From positions 1 through 34,110 of the forward strand of contig DAOURK010000037.1 in NCBI GenBank assembly GCA_030625085.1: a DNA stretch of 34,110 nt, read 5' to 3'. A model generated the notes under the pieces. The model was not told where the DNA came from. It was given only the letters and a program-made list of their open reading frames with translations, and did not search any database. The translations under genes and the position numbers were made by a program. This DNA is from Pseudomonadota bacterium (GTDB lineage Bacteria; SZUA-182; DTGQ01). Below, in pieces: positions 24,104 to 32,201 of this stretch (position 1 is the stretch's first letter; each line of letters starts with the position of its first letter).

Positions 24104-25165
24104 TTATTTTTTTATATGGGTAAAATCAGCTAAGTCACTTTTCATATATTTATATTTAACCTTTTCAAAATCAACTACTTCATCCAATTTTATTTCTTGA
24201 ACGGCCTCTAAGCCAATCAACTGTAAAAATTGGCTTTGTTTGATATAAGTTTCATGTTCAGTGCGTTTAAACCAAAGATTATCCAAAGAAAGTTTTTCTC
24301 CTTTTTTAATGGCTCTCTTTGCCACAATTGCTTTTTTCATTGGGCCAACATTTCCATAATCAAGTTCCGCTTTTTGCATTGTTAATTCACCAGTGCCATA
24401 AACGGTTAATGCCAGGTTCATTAATTGCTTTATTCTCGATAGTTGTTTTTTGTCACCAGCAGCATGATAGTCAATCCTTTTTTTTCCATAATCAGGTGTA
24501 TAATGTTTTTCTAAAATATTGATCCCCATCATGGCCGCCATAACACTTACAATCACATTGTTGGGATCATCAAAGCTTGTATGATCTGCATATCCTATGG
24601 GTAGGCCAAATAAATTTTTAATTTTTAAGATTTTAGATAAATTGATATCAGCATAATTAGTAGGATAATTTTGAAACCCGTACATAAGAGCAATATCTTT
24701 TTTGGCATTATTTCGAAGAAAATAGACCGCATGCTCAATTTCGCCTATAGTGGAGCCTCCAGTCCCTAATATAACTTGTTTGTAAAATTTTGACGCTGCC
24801 ATAAGCAAAAAATAGTCGTTAATGCCCGAAGCGTGCAGTTCTATTGCATCCACATCTTTGTTGTTTTTATTAATATATTCCAAACTTTCAACATCATCAC
24901 ATAGTGCTATAATATCGAGTGCTTTATTCTTTGAGTAGGCAATAATATCATCCCATTGACTCTCATTAAAAGCCCATTTTTTTATTTTTGCAAGTAAAGG
25001 ATGTTTTTTCTGCATATAGCTTTCAGGATTTAATAATAAGTGAAACTTAACGGCATTCAATTTTAAGGCTGAGATATCATCTATCATTCTATAAAGATAT
25101 GCAATATCTCCTTCATGGTTATATGCTGTTTCACCGATAATATATGGCTCTAAATTATTTATCAT
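24104..25165 (-). CDS. Second, divergent NeuB-family ulosonic acid synthase
   Basis: The 353-residue protein has the NeuB barrel pattern YIIGETAYNHEGD, NAVKFH and LGTGGSTIGEIEHA. The metal-ligand histidines are kept as H195 (GYADHTS) and H221 (LEKHYTPD). A C-terminal SAF antifreeze-like domain starts near 276 with KKAIVAKRAIKKGEKLSLDN. Compared with the legI product it has GFQNYPT where typical sialic acid synthases have CTTEYP, and the usual DRxxxGPDHKAS loop reads DYGKKRIDYHAA. These changes suggest a different sugar acceptor. I start at the ATG 25163-25165, preceded by AAAAAGG; the frame extends to a TTG at 25204. It would condense PEP with an amino- or deoxy-sugar. Confidence 0.85.
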   Translation of the reverse strand: MINNLEPYIIGETAYNHEGDIAYLYRMIDDISALKLNAVKFHLLLNPESYMQKKHPLLAKIKKWAFNESQWDDIIAYSKNKALDIIALCDDVESLEYINKNNKDVDAIELHASGINDYFLLMAASKFYKQVILGTGGSTIGEIEHAVYFLRNNAKKDIALMYGFQNYPTNYADINLSKILKIKNLFGLPIGYADHTSFDDPNNVIVSVMAAMMGINILEKHYTPDYGKKRIDYHAAGDKKQLSRIKQLMNLALTVYGTGELTMQKAELDYGNVGPMKKAIVAKRAIKKGEKLSLDNLWFKRTEHETYIKQSQFLQLIGLEAVQEIKLDEVVDFEKVKYKYMKSDLADFTHIKK

Positions 25166-25176
25166 TTTCAACCTTT

Positions 25177-25296
25177 TTATTTTTTCTTTTTCATTGTTAA
25201 GCAATCATCAAAATTTGGTCTCTTCCACTCTTCAGGTTCCATTAAAATACAATGCTTAGAGGCTTTTAATTTTACAATAGCAACTGTTTTTTTAAT
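25177..25296 (-). pseudogene. Possible gene remnant upstream of the second neuB
   Basis: A minus-strand frame reads TVAIVKLKASKHCILMEPEE, then WKRPNFDDCLTM and a lysine-rich end at TAA 25177-25179. It looks protein-like but has a stop directly upstream and only an internal ATG, so it is probably the C-terminal scar of a lost gene. It lies in the 250-base gap between the PtmE-like gene and the second synthase. I see no gene in the rest of the gap (25297-25415). Confidence 0.25.
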
Positions 25297-25415
25297 TATT
25301 TATACAACAAAGCCGCAAGCAGAAACATTATATGGAAAAAAGGAACTATAACAAGTAGTAATTTTTTTAAGGAGTTATGCTCGCTGAGGGCACAGTGACA
25401 TACTATTATTTTTTT

Positions 25416-26477
25416 TCAGATTAAAAAATTTTTTACGTTTTTTTGATATTCCTCCCATTGACCAATATCCACATAAGATTTTTCGCTGACCGGATAAACA
25501 CCTATTTTGTGACCCTTTTTCAGCAATTTATCCATCAAATGAGTAATGTGAAACAACTCATTTTCAGGGATATGATCTAATATACTCTTTTCGAGTACAT
25601 ACACACCTGTATTTACAGTGAAATCATATTCCGGCTTTTCATTTATTTTTTTAACAAATCCATTATAAGAAAATTCTATAACTCCATAAGGGATGACATG
25701 CTGCTGAATAGCACCCACTATGGTAAGGGCGTTATTGTTTTTTTTATGAAACGCTAGCAGATCGGAAAAATCAGCATGAACAAAAATATCACAATTTGAG
25801 AGGATGAAGGTGGAAGGAAAATTTGCGGGCAATAATTTGAGACTGCTTGCAGTGCCTAAATATTCCTTTTCCCGAAGGTAAATTAAATTATATTTTAAAT
25901 CTATGTTATCAAAATATGATTTTATCATTTCTCCTTTATAATTTATTGTGAGATAGAAATTGTTTACCCCAAATTGATTAAAGTTATCCATTATCAACTC
26001 AAGTATAGGTTTTTCGCCTATAGGGATAAGGGGCTTTGGGAGTATTCTAGTGAAAGGATCTAGCCTTTTTCCCTTGCCACCTGCCATTATTACTACTGGG
26101 CAATTGATTGGTGTTATAGGCTTTTGGCTTCCATTAAATAAATTGCTCCAAATCAAGGTGCCTATAACCTGGTTATTATTGTCCACGATTGGAATGACCT
26201 CTATTTTTTTTTGAATCATCAATTTTTTTACTTCATCTCGATTGTATCCTTCCTGTAAATAAATAGGATTTTTATTATAGCAATCCTTAACATGGCCGCT
26301 AATATTGCCGGTTTTAAGGATAAATCGTCTAATATCACCGTCTGAAAGTGTACCAAGCAAGTGGTTTTTTTTATCAACAATAATTAGAATTTTTTCTGCA
26401 GCAAGATCCATTTTTTTTAAGGCGTTTTTAATATTCGTTTCCAAAGAAATAAGTAATTGAGCTAACTTATCGTTCAT
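25416..26477 (-). CDS. ptmE: PtmE-like CBS-domain nucleotidyltransferase
   Basis: The 353-residue protein has a CBS-domain pair (about 1-115; TLSDGDIRRFI and VIGTLIWSNL mark the repeats) followed by a sugar-1-phosphate nucleotidyltransferase domain beginning VVIMAGGKGKRLDPFTRILP (about 128-147) with PKPLIPIGEKP after it. Campylobacter PtmE has this same fusion and makes GDP-GlcN from glucosamine-1-phosphate and GTP, the entry step to the GDP-linked legionaminic acid route. The conserved YVDIGQWEEYQ near the C terminus is typical of the family. The CBS pair suggests control by a nucleotide. Placement directly after legI and neuD supports the assignment; a different NTP or sugar is possible. 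Confidence 0.82.
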   Translation of the reverse strand: MNDKLAQLLISLETNIKNALKKMDLAAEKILIIVDKKNHLLGTLSDGDIRRFILKTGNISGHVKDCYNKNPIYLQEGYNRDEVKKLMIQKKIEVIPIVDNNNQVIGTLIWSNLFNGSQKPITPINCPVVIMAGGKGKRLDPFTRILPKPLIPIGEKPILELIMDNFNQFGVNNFYLTINYKGEMIKSYFDNIDLKYNLIYLREKEYLGTASSLKLLPANFPSTFILSNCDIFVHADFSDLLAFHKKNNNALTIVGAIQQHVIPYGVIEFSYNGFVKKINEKPEYDFTVNTGVYVLEKSILDHIPENELFHITHLMDKLLKKGHKIGVYPVSEKSYVDIGQWEEYQKNVKNFLI

Positions 26478-26520
26478 TTGTTTTGAATCCTAGTTATTAA
26501 ATTTATGGATTAATAAAAAT

Positions 26521-27153
26521 TTAATATTCTGTTGCTGGGACACCTTTGACTTTTTTTCCGTTGCCAATATTTTTAACTATTACGCTGCCGGCAGCGACAA
26601 GACAATTCGGGCCAATTGTGATATTTTGAATAACAGTTGCACCAGTTCCAACATGTGTGCCATCACCAATTGATACATTGCCGGATAAAGTTGCGCCAGG
26701 CGATATATGGCAATGGTCTCCTATGCGGCAATCATGGTCGATCAATGCGCCGGTATTGATAATCGTATTTTGGCCTATAAAACATCCCGGTTGAATGATA
26801 GTACCAGCCATTACCTGGCTACCCTCGGATATTTTTACTCCAGCAGCAATTATAGTTGATGGATGGATTACACTGGTGAAATGGTAATGTTTGTTTTTAA
26901 ATTTATTAAATAGTTGCTTACGCCTTATTGGTGGCTTCACCGAACCTAAGCCATTTACTACCTTTACCGTTTCAGGTGCGTATTGTAGTGCCATATCATC
27001 ATTTCCAATTACTGGGATGTTGAGAATTGTAAGACCATGTCGGCTGTTATCTGGATCAGTAATTCCAATTATTGTTTTAGATTGGATTTGTAACGTATTT
27101 ATTAAAACTTTTGCATGTCCTCCTGCGCCAAGGATAAGAAGGGGTAGGCTCAT
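26521..27153 (-). CDS. NeuD/PglD-family sugar N- or O-acetyltransferase (LegH candidate)
   Basis: The 210-residue protein has the PglD-type N-terminal domain starting LLILGAGGHAKVLINTL and a left-handed beta-helix of hexapeptide repeats from about 96 to 190. The likely catalytic base is H140 in LIDHDCRIG, matching the IxHxC position of PglD. In the legionaminic route such an enzyme (LegH) acetylates the 4-amino group after LegC. The same fold could also finish bacillosamine or O-acetylate a sialic acid. The gene overlaps legI by 4 bases, so nonulosonate synthesis is the favoured context. No other acetyltransferase of this kind is present in the window. Confidence 0.82.
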   Translation of the reverse strand: MSLPLLILGAGGHAKVLINTLQIQSKTIIGITDPDNSRHGLTILNIPVIGNDDMALQYAPETVKVVNGLGSVKPPIRRKQLFNKFKNKHYHFTSVIHPSTIIAAGVKISEGSQVMAGTIIQPGCFIGQNTIINTGALIDHDCRIGDHCHISPGATLSGNVSIGDGTHVGTGATVIQNITIGPNCLVAAGSVIVKNIGNGKKVKGVPATEY

Positions 27154-28232
27154 TCGATCACCATCTCATCTTGCCTATAATCCTTATCAGCAATTTTTCC
27201 TATCCACTCCCAATAATACATTGGTGAAATTCCATTTCCAGGTCTTTTTGCTTCAAGGTTAGATTCAGTAAACAATTCACCTTTTCGAATATCTTGTATT
27301 GCTATAAGGCTTTTTCGGGCAACCAGCCTGTTTTTAAGTTCAGATTTGGCCGGTCTTTTTAGGGGTGATCCTAATGCTTTCTCTACTTGCCGTATTGACT
27401 TAACCATTTCCTTTAATTCGTCAGGTTCAAGGGAGGCTTTGTGGTCTGGGCCGGGGAGATTTCTATCTAAAGTAAAATGTTTTTCAATGACAGTGGCGCC
27501 TTTGGCCACCGCTGCTATAGGAATTGCAATGCCGGGTGTGTGATCAGAATACCCAACAGGTAAATTAAAAGTGGAATGTAAGGTGTCCATCGCATAAAGA
27601 TTAACATCTATAAATGGGGCAGGATATTCAGTAGTGCAATGAAGTAATACCACTTTTTCCTTTAAAGCATTTTGCCCTGATTCAGAATAATATGCTTCCT
27701 GGAAGCCTGTCAATGTGGGTTTGAGGGCAGGCTGTGTATAACCAAAAGCCAACACTCCTAAAGCCATTTCTATTTCTCCGATTGTGCTCATTCCTGTGGA
27801 AAGTATGATTGGCTTATTGGTGCGCGCTGCTTTTAATAAAAGTGGGGCATTGGTTATTTCCCCTGAGGGAATTTTTAATTGAGGAAGATCAAAAGTATCT
27901 GCAAGTAAAGTGACACTTTCCAAATCAAATGGTGTGGATAAGAATTGTATCTCCCTCATTTGACAATATTCAATAAGTTTTTTATGCCCAGGGATATTTA
28001 ATTCTAGCTTTTTTATCATTTCAAATTGTGATTCGGATGAATCAGTTGTATTAGTTTGATATTCAGCTTTTGGCGCTTTTAGGGTGGCAATTTTTTCGGC
28101 CTTGAAAGTCTGAAACTTGACCGCATCGGCCCTGGCTTCGGCTGCAACATCTATAAGCTGTTTTGCCATTTCAATGGAGCCGTTGTGGTTCACCCCAGCT
28201 TCGGCAATTATGTATGTTTTGTTTCCGGTCAT
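27150..28232 (-). CDS. legI: LegI/NeuB nonulosonic acid synthase
   Basis: The 360-residue protein is a full-length synthase. It has IAEAGVNHNG (9-18), ADAVKFQTFKA, STGMSTIGEIE, LLHCTTEYPAPFIDVNL, the metal-ligand histidines H231 (GYSDHTPG) and H252 (IEKHFTLDRNLPGPDHKASL), and a C-terminal SAF domain from about 300. It condenses phosphoenolpyruvate with a 6-deoxy-mannosamine-type sugar to make legionaminic acid or a close relative. Neighbouring legB, legC and legG favour legionaminic over sialic acid. An 84-base gap separates it from the deacetylase gene upstream, and it is coupled to the acetyltransferase gene downstream. Confidence 0.92.
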   Translation of the reverse strand: MTGNKTYIIAEAGVNHNGSIEMAKQLIDVAAEARADAVKFQTFKAEKIATLKAPKAEYQTNTTDSSESQFEMIKKLELNIPGHKKLIEYCQMREIQFLSTPFDLESVTLLADTFDLPQLKIPSGEITNAPLLLKAARTNKPIILSTGMSTIGEIEMALGVLAFGYTQPALKPTLTGFQEAYYSESGQNALKEKVVLLHCTTEYPAPFIDVNLYAMDTLHSTFNLPVGYSDHTPGIAIPIAAVAKGATVIEKHFTLDRNLPGPDHKASLEPDELKEMVKSIRQVEKALGSPLKRPAKSELKNRLVARKSLIAIQDIRKGELFTESNLEAKRPGNGISPMYYWEWIGKIADKDYRQDEMVIE

Positions 28233-28316
28233 TGATTGAATTCTAGGTGCTAGATTACTGGTTATTGTTATAAATTTTCTGTGTCAATTTATTGGCAAAT
28301 AATGGCTATTTTATAT

Positions 28317-28985
28317 TCAGAGGATCTCTTTCAATAGCATAAATGCCTCTGCCGCACGGCAGCCTGATGCTGCACCGCGCAATGCAGCTAAGGCACGGAT
28401 TGCCTCTTCACTGCGAGGGAAAGGAAATTTTCCAAGCTCACTTGCATAAATTTTAATGATTTCCAGTTTTTTTTCAAGATAATTGTTTATGTCTATGAAT
28501 ACATTTGCTCGGAATCCATAATTTTGCAAATCTGTTGCGTAATCTGTCTCAGATAAGGTTTCATAAGCAAGAACACGTTTAATGGATTTATACCGGAACC
28601 ACTTTGTACAAGAACTCACTGCATCGAACACAATTTTGTGATCTGTGTGTATATCGCCTGGATGAGGCAAATAAATCACCTCTGGTTTGTTTTTTTTAAA
28701 AACCGCACTTATCCTGTCAATAATCTCACCAATGGGAGTTATATCAAGTTTAGTAGTAGGAAAGCTTAGATTGTGAACAGAAGAAAATCCATATTGTTGC
28801 GCCACAAGCTTTATCTCCGATTCCCTATATTTTACTTGTTCATTTTTAAAACCGTTTTCAGTTTGAATTGCAGTTATTATTAACCAATGAATCTTATCCC
28901 CTTCAGCAACATGGCGGAGTAAAGCTCCACCACAACCAAGGCTTTCATCGTCGGGATGTGGCGCGACTACGAGTACATTTTTCAT
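28317..28985 (-). CDS. PIG-L/LmbE-family N-deacetylase
   Basis: The 222-residue protein starts NVLVVAPHPDDESLGCGG, the PIG-L zinc and catalytic motif with H10, D12 and D13. The second metal-site motif is HPGDIHTDH (about 108-116). The family removes acetyl groups from N-acetyl amino sugars and similar substrates. It overlaps the formyltransferase gene by 4 bases (ATGA), so the two are likely made in equal amounts. A deacetylase is not part of the standard legionaminic route; together they could replace an N-acetyl by an N-formyl group on a precursor or on the finished nonulosonate (inference). Confidence 0.88.
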   Translation of the reverse strand: MKNVLVVAPHPDDESLGCGGALLRHVAEGDKIHWLIITAIQTENGFKNEQVKYRESEIKLVAQQYGFSSVHNLSFPTTKLDITPIGEIIDRISAVFKKNKPEVIYLPHPGDIHTDHKIVFDAVSSCTKWFRYKSIKRVLAYETLSETDYATDLQNYGFRANVFIDINNYLEKKLEIIKIYASELGKFPFPRSEEAIRALAALRGAASGCRAAEAFMLLKEIL

Positions 28986-29866
28986 AAATAGTATCCCTCA
29001 TTGGGTATGGTTTTAAATTCATGCTCTACTATTTTTAACACACCGTCACCACACTTGACTATTATGTTTTGGCACTTTGTATTTAAAATTTTACCTGGTT
29101 CTATATTATGAAAATTATCTTCAATTATTTCAGTTCTCCAAATTTTAATTTCTTCATCCATAAATAAACAGTGTGCGCCAATATATGGATGTGTTAAAGC
29201 CCGAACGAGATTATGGATATTTTTTGCGGACATTCGCCAATCAATTTCACCATCTTTTTTGTTTCTTTTTCTCCAATAATTTGATTTTGAATGATCTTGA
29301 GGCATCCTGATAACTTCTTTTAATGCCAGATTTTTAGTAAATTCATTTATCTGATTAACAGCAATTAATGCAAGATTTTGATAAAGAGTTGACGCATCAT
29401 CTGAGGATTTTATTTGAACAAACTTTTGGCTGAGAATTTCACCAGAGTCAGCTCCTTCGTCCATAAAAAAAAATGTCGAAGCCGTTTCGCTGAGGCCTAA
29501 TGCCAAAGCCCAAATTATAGGATGACGCCCCCTGTTTTTTGGTAAAGCTGTAGGATGGTAACCAACCACGCCTAAACGTGGTATATTTAATACTTCATTT
29601 TTAAGTAAATAAGGCCAACCGAAACAATAGATAATATCAGGGTCTGATTTTTTAATCCAATTAGCCATATCCGCCTGATTGTTTCCTTTAGCAAAAAAAC
29701 AAGGGACTTTAAACTTAGCACACAAAGGGCCCAAAGATCTAAAATCCGCATTAAAGGAAGATTTATTACGCGTAACAACACCAACAACTTTCGCCTCTTT
29801 TAACCCCAACAAATATTTTAAAGTAATAAAACTAAATTCAACGCAACCAATAAATACCACTTTCAT
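28982..29866 (-). CDS. Formyltransferase-family protein (sugar N-formyltransferase candidate)
   Basis: The 294-residue protein has the N-terminal formyl-THF-binding Rossmann fold (KVVFIGCVEFSF start) and the catalytic region GYHPTALPKNRGRHPIIWAL followed by FFFMDEGADSGEIL. By alignment to Fmt and ArnA, the catalytic His (H104) and Asp (D140) are kept, but the Asn of the N-x-H motif is Gly (G102). A C-terminal domain (about 200-294) resembles the Fmt_C-like barrel. Expected reaction: transfer of formyl from 10-formyl-tetrahydrofolate to an amino group of a nucleotide-sugar. It overlaps legG and the deacetylase gene by 4 bases each, tying it to nonulosonate synthesis. The Asn change makes reduced or altered activity possible. 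Confidence 0.85.
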   Translation of the reverse strand: MKVVFIGCVEFSFITLKYLLGLKEAKVVGVVTRNKSSFNADFRSLGPLCAKFKVPCFFAKGNNQADMANWIKKSDPDIIYCFGWPYLLKNEVLNIPRLGVVGYHPTALPKNRGRHPIIWALALGLSETASTFFFMDEGADSGEILSQKFVQIKSSDDASTLYQNLALIAVNQINEFTKNLALKEVIRMPQDHSKSNYWRKRNKKDGEIDWRMSAKNIHNLVRALTHPYIGAHCLFMDEEIKIWRTEIIEDNFHNIEPGKILNTKCQNIIVKCGDGVLKIVEHEFKTIPNEGYYL

Positions 29867-31035
29867 TTTTTTGTCTCCAAATCATAAAACCTTTTCATTA
29901 AAATTCCTTCTAAATCTACAGACTTTAGATATTTTTTTATTTGAAAAGAGGCATTTCCCCCACAGTATGGGGAAATAACATTTGGAAGCAAATTCTGAAA
30001 ATCTTGGGATAAAGCTTTTTTAATGGCAGCCATAATTGCCGCTGCAGTGTTATCGCAATCTATCACAGATGCAGCCCTCAAACGGCCACGCTGGCGTTCC
30101 CCAATATTCACTGTTGGTTTTTTCATTGCGGGCACTTCAATTAAACCGCTAGATGAATTGCCTATAATAATGTCCACATGTTTAATGGCGCTTAGATATG
30201 CTAGCTGGCCCATGGAGATATAAGCCTTAGCTCTATTTGGCTGCTTTTTTACATAATCATCAAGCATTTGGATAATAATTCTGCCATCGGTGTCTGAATT
30301 TGGTTTTGTAAAAATTATTTTTGCATCAGGGAAATTATCCAATGCCTGAAAGAGCTCCTTTAGCGCCTGATGGGAATTTTTTTTATGCAAAGTTACCGGA
30401 TGATAGGTGACTAGAAAGTTTGTTTTGCCAAGTTGAAAGCCAATATATTCTTCAAAGCTTGCTTTGTCAAGCAGATTAAGTCTTGTAATATTGTCCAAAC
30501 CAGGGGCACCAAGATTTAAAACACTTTCCGGGTTCTCTCCCAATTGAATTACCCTCTGTCGATATGGTTCGGCAGACACAAAATGCAAGTGCGACATTTT
30601 TGTAATTGAATGTCTAATGGCCTCATCAATTAGCCCTTCTGTGGCCTCGCCACCATGCAGATGTGCAATTGGAATCCTTGCTATCATTGCGGCTTGGGCA
30701 GCCGCTAGAATTTCGTATCTGTCACCAAGGATAACGAGGATATCAGGTTTTAACCGCTCCAGTGCGTCTGCAAATCCAATGGTTGCCAACCCTATAGATT
30801 TAGCAATTCCAACCGGGGTGTCACTAGCCAGTAACATTTCTACTTTTTCGTTGATTATAAAGTTATCTTTTTCGATTATCTTATAAGTCAATCCAAATTC
30901 AGGGGAAAGGTGCATCCCTGTGACTGTAATTTGGAGTTCGAGGGCTGGATCGGACTGAATTTCTTTCATTAGCCAATAAAGCAATCCATATTCAGCACGT
31001 GTGCCTGTGACAATGCAGATTTTACGCTTCCGCAT
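29863..31035 (-). CDS. legG: LegG/NeuC-family hydrolysing nucleotide-sugar 2-epimerase
   Basis: The 390-residue protein has the NeuC/LegG pattern: ICIVTGTRAEYGLLYWLMKE at the start, VILGDRYE (102-108), AHLHGGEATEGLIDEAIRH (124-142), LGAPGLDNI and the C-terminal IIGNSSSGLIEVPAMKKP. Such enzymes remove the nucleotide and invert C2, releasing the mannosamine-type sugar that LegI uses. Length is normal. A strong ribosome binding site (AGGAGA) precedes the ATG inside the end of legC, a 14-base overlap. It shares gene context with legB and legC, so the substrate is probably the NDP-2,4-diacetamido-trideoxy-glucose rather than UDP-GlcNAc. Confidence 0.9.
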   Translation of the reverse strand: MRKRKICIVTGTRAEYGLLYWLMKEIQSDPALELQITVTGMHLSPEFGLTYKIIEKDNFIINEKVEMLLASDTPVGIAKSIGLATIGFADALERLKPDILVILGDRYEILAAAQAAMIARIPIAHLHGGEATEGLIDEAIRHSITKMSHLHFVSAEPYRQRVIQLGENPESVLNLGAPGLDNITRLNLLDKASFEEYIGFQLGKTNFLVTYHPVTLHKKNSHQALKELFQALDNFPDAKIIFTKPNSDTDGRIIIQMLDDYVKKQPNRAKAYISMGQLAYLSAIKHVDIIIGNSSSGLIEVPAMKKPTVNIGERQRGRLRAASVIDCDNTAAAIMAAIKKALSQDFQNLLPNVISPYCGGNASFQIKKYLKSVDLEGILMKRFYDLETKK

Positions 31036-32197
31036 AAGGTTCTCCTAAGCGAGCACTACTGGGGATGTTGATCAGGCGTGTTTCTAAATTTTCAGCTACA
31101 CTTAGATCCATTCTGGGGCAATCCTGATACATAGGCAGCTTATGCATCAATGTCCAAGAGGGCCGAGTTTGAATTCCATGGTTATTAGTGATTTCAAGCA
31201 CGGTATCTTTTTCATGGGCAGAGGTTTCATTGAGGAGAAGTGTATTTAGCCAATAATTACTTTGCGCAAAATCAGGTTCAGTGAAGAAATCAATACCATC
31301 TATATCTTTAAAGGCATGGCGATAATGTTCTGCTAGGCAGCGTTTTTTTTCTAAAAAAATAGGTAATTGCTCGAGCTGTGCGCATCCCATGGCTGCATTG
31401 ATATTTGGCATTCGAAAGTTGTAACCGTGCTGATCATGATAAAATTCCCATTTGTGGGGCACTTTTGCAGTGGTTGTCAAATGTTTTGCCATTTCTGCAA
31501 GAGATTCATCATTGGTGATTATTGCACCACCTCCACCAGTGGTAATAATTTTATTGCCATTAAAACTAAATAATGATAATTTTCCCCAATTTCCAGTATG
31601 TTTTTTTTTGTAGAAGGAGCCTACTGACTCTGCCGCGTCTTCTACCATTTCCAAATGGAAACTTTGACAAACCTCAAAAAGAGGATCTAAATCTACTGGA
31701 TGTCCAAATGTGTGCATCGGGATTACTGCTTTTATACGTCTGCCAGTTTTTGGGTTATAACAACCGCTTTTTCGTATTTCAACATGTTTTTTTAAATAAT
31801 CAAATAATTTGTAAGGGGCCATGCCTAAGGTATTTTCTTCGCTGTCAACAAAATGGGGGACAGCCTGGCAATATGAAACCGCATTTGCCGTAGCAACAAA
31901 GGTGAGCGCAGGAAGTAACACTTCATCATTGGGACTAACACCAGCATACTTCAATGCTATATACAAGGCAGCGGTTCCGTTCACCATTGCTACAGCCCTT
32001 TTGGCACCTGTGTACTCAGCAAGCATATTTTCAAACCTATCAACAAATTTGCCCACTGAGGAGACCCATCCAGTGTCTAGGCACTCCTTTACATATTTCC
32101 ATTCATTGCCAGCAAAACATGGCTCATGCAAGGAAATAGGGCCTTTTGTCTGGGGTAATATACTTTTTAATACATTAAGAATTTTTTCTGGCAGCAT
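31022..32197 (-). CDS. legC: LegC-like PLP-dependent aminotransferase
   Basis: The 391-residue DegT/DnrJ/EryC1 protein has the LegC-type start with EPCFAGNEWKYVKECLDTGW, the PLP-ring aspartate D187 (MVEDAAESVG) and the PLP lysine K216 in SFNGNKIITTGGGG. It would aminate C4 of the 4-keto-6-deoxy sugar made by LegB, giving the 4-amino intermediate for the acetyltransferase. The ATG follows the legB stop by 4 bases, without a strong ribosome binding site of its own, so translational coupling is likely. It is distinct from the PglE-like and cupin-linked aminotransferases in the same window. Confidence 0.9.
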   Translation of the reverse strand: MLPEKILNVLKSILPQTKGPISLHEPCFAGNEWKYVKECLDTGWVSSVGKFVDRFENMLAEYTGAKRAVAMVNGTAALYIALKYAGVSPNDEVLLPALTFVATANAVSYCQAVPHFVDSEENTLGMAPYKLFDYLKKHVEIRKSGCYNPKTGRRIKAVIPMHTFGHPVDLDPLFEVCQSFHLEMVEDAAESVGSFYKKKHTGNWGKLSLFSFNGNKIITTGGGGAIITNDESLAEMAKHLTTTAKVPHKWEFYHDQHGYNFRMPNINAAMGCAQLEQLPIFLEKKRCLAEHYRHAFKDIDGIDFFTEPDFAQSNYWLNTLLLNETSAHEKDTVLEITNNHGIQTRPSWTLMHKLPMYQDCPRMDLSVAENLETRLINIPSSARLGEPYAEA

Positions 32198-32201
32198 ATT
32201 T

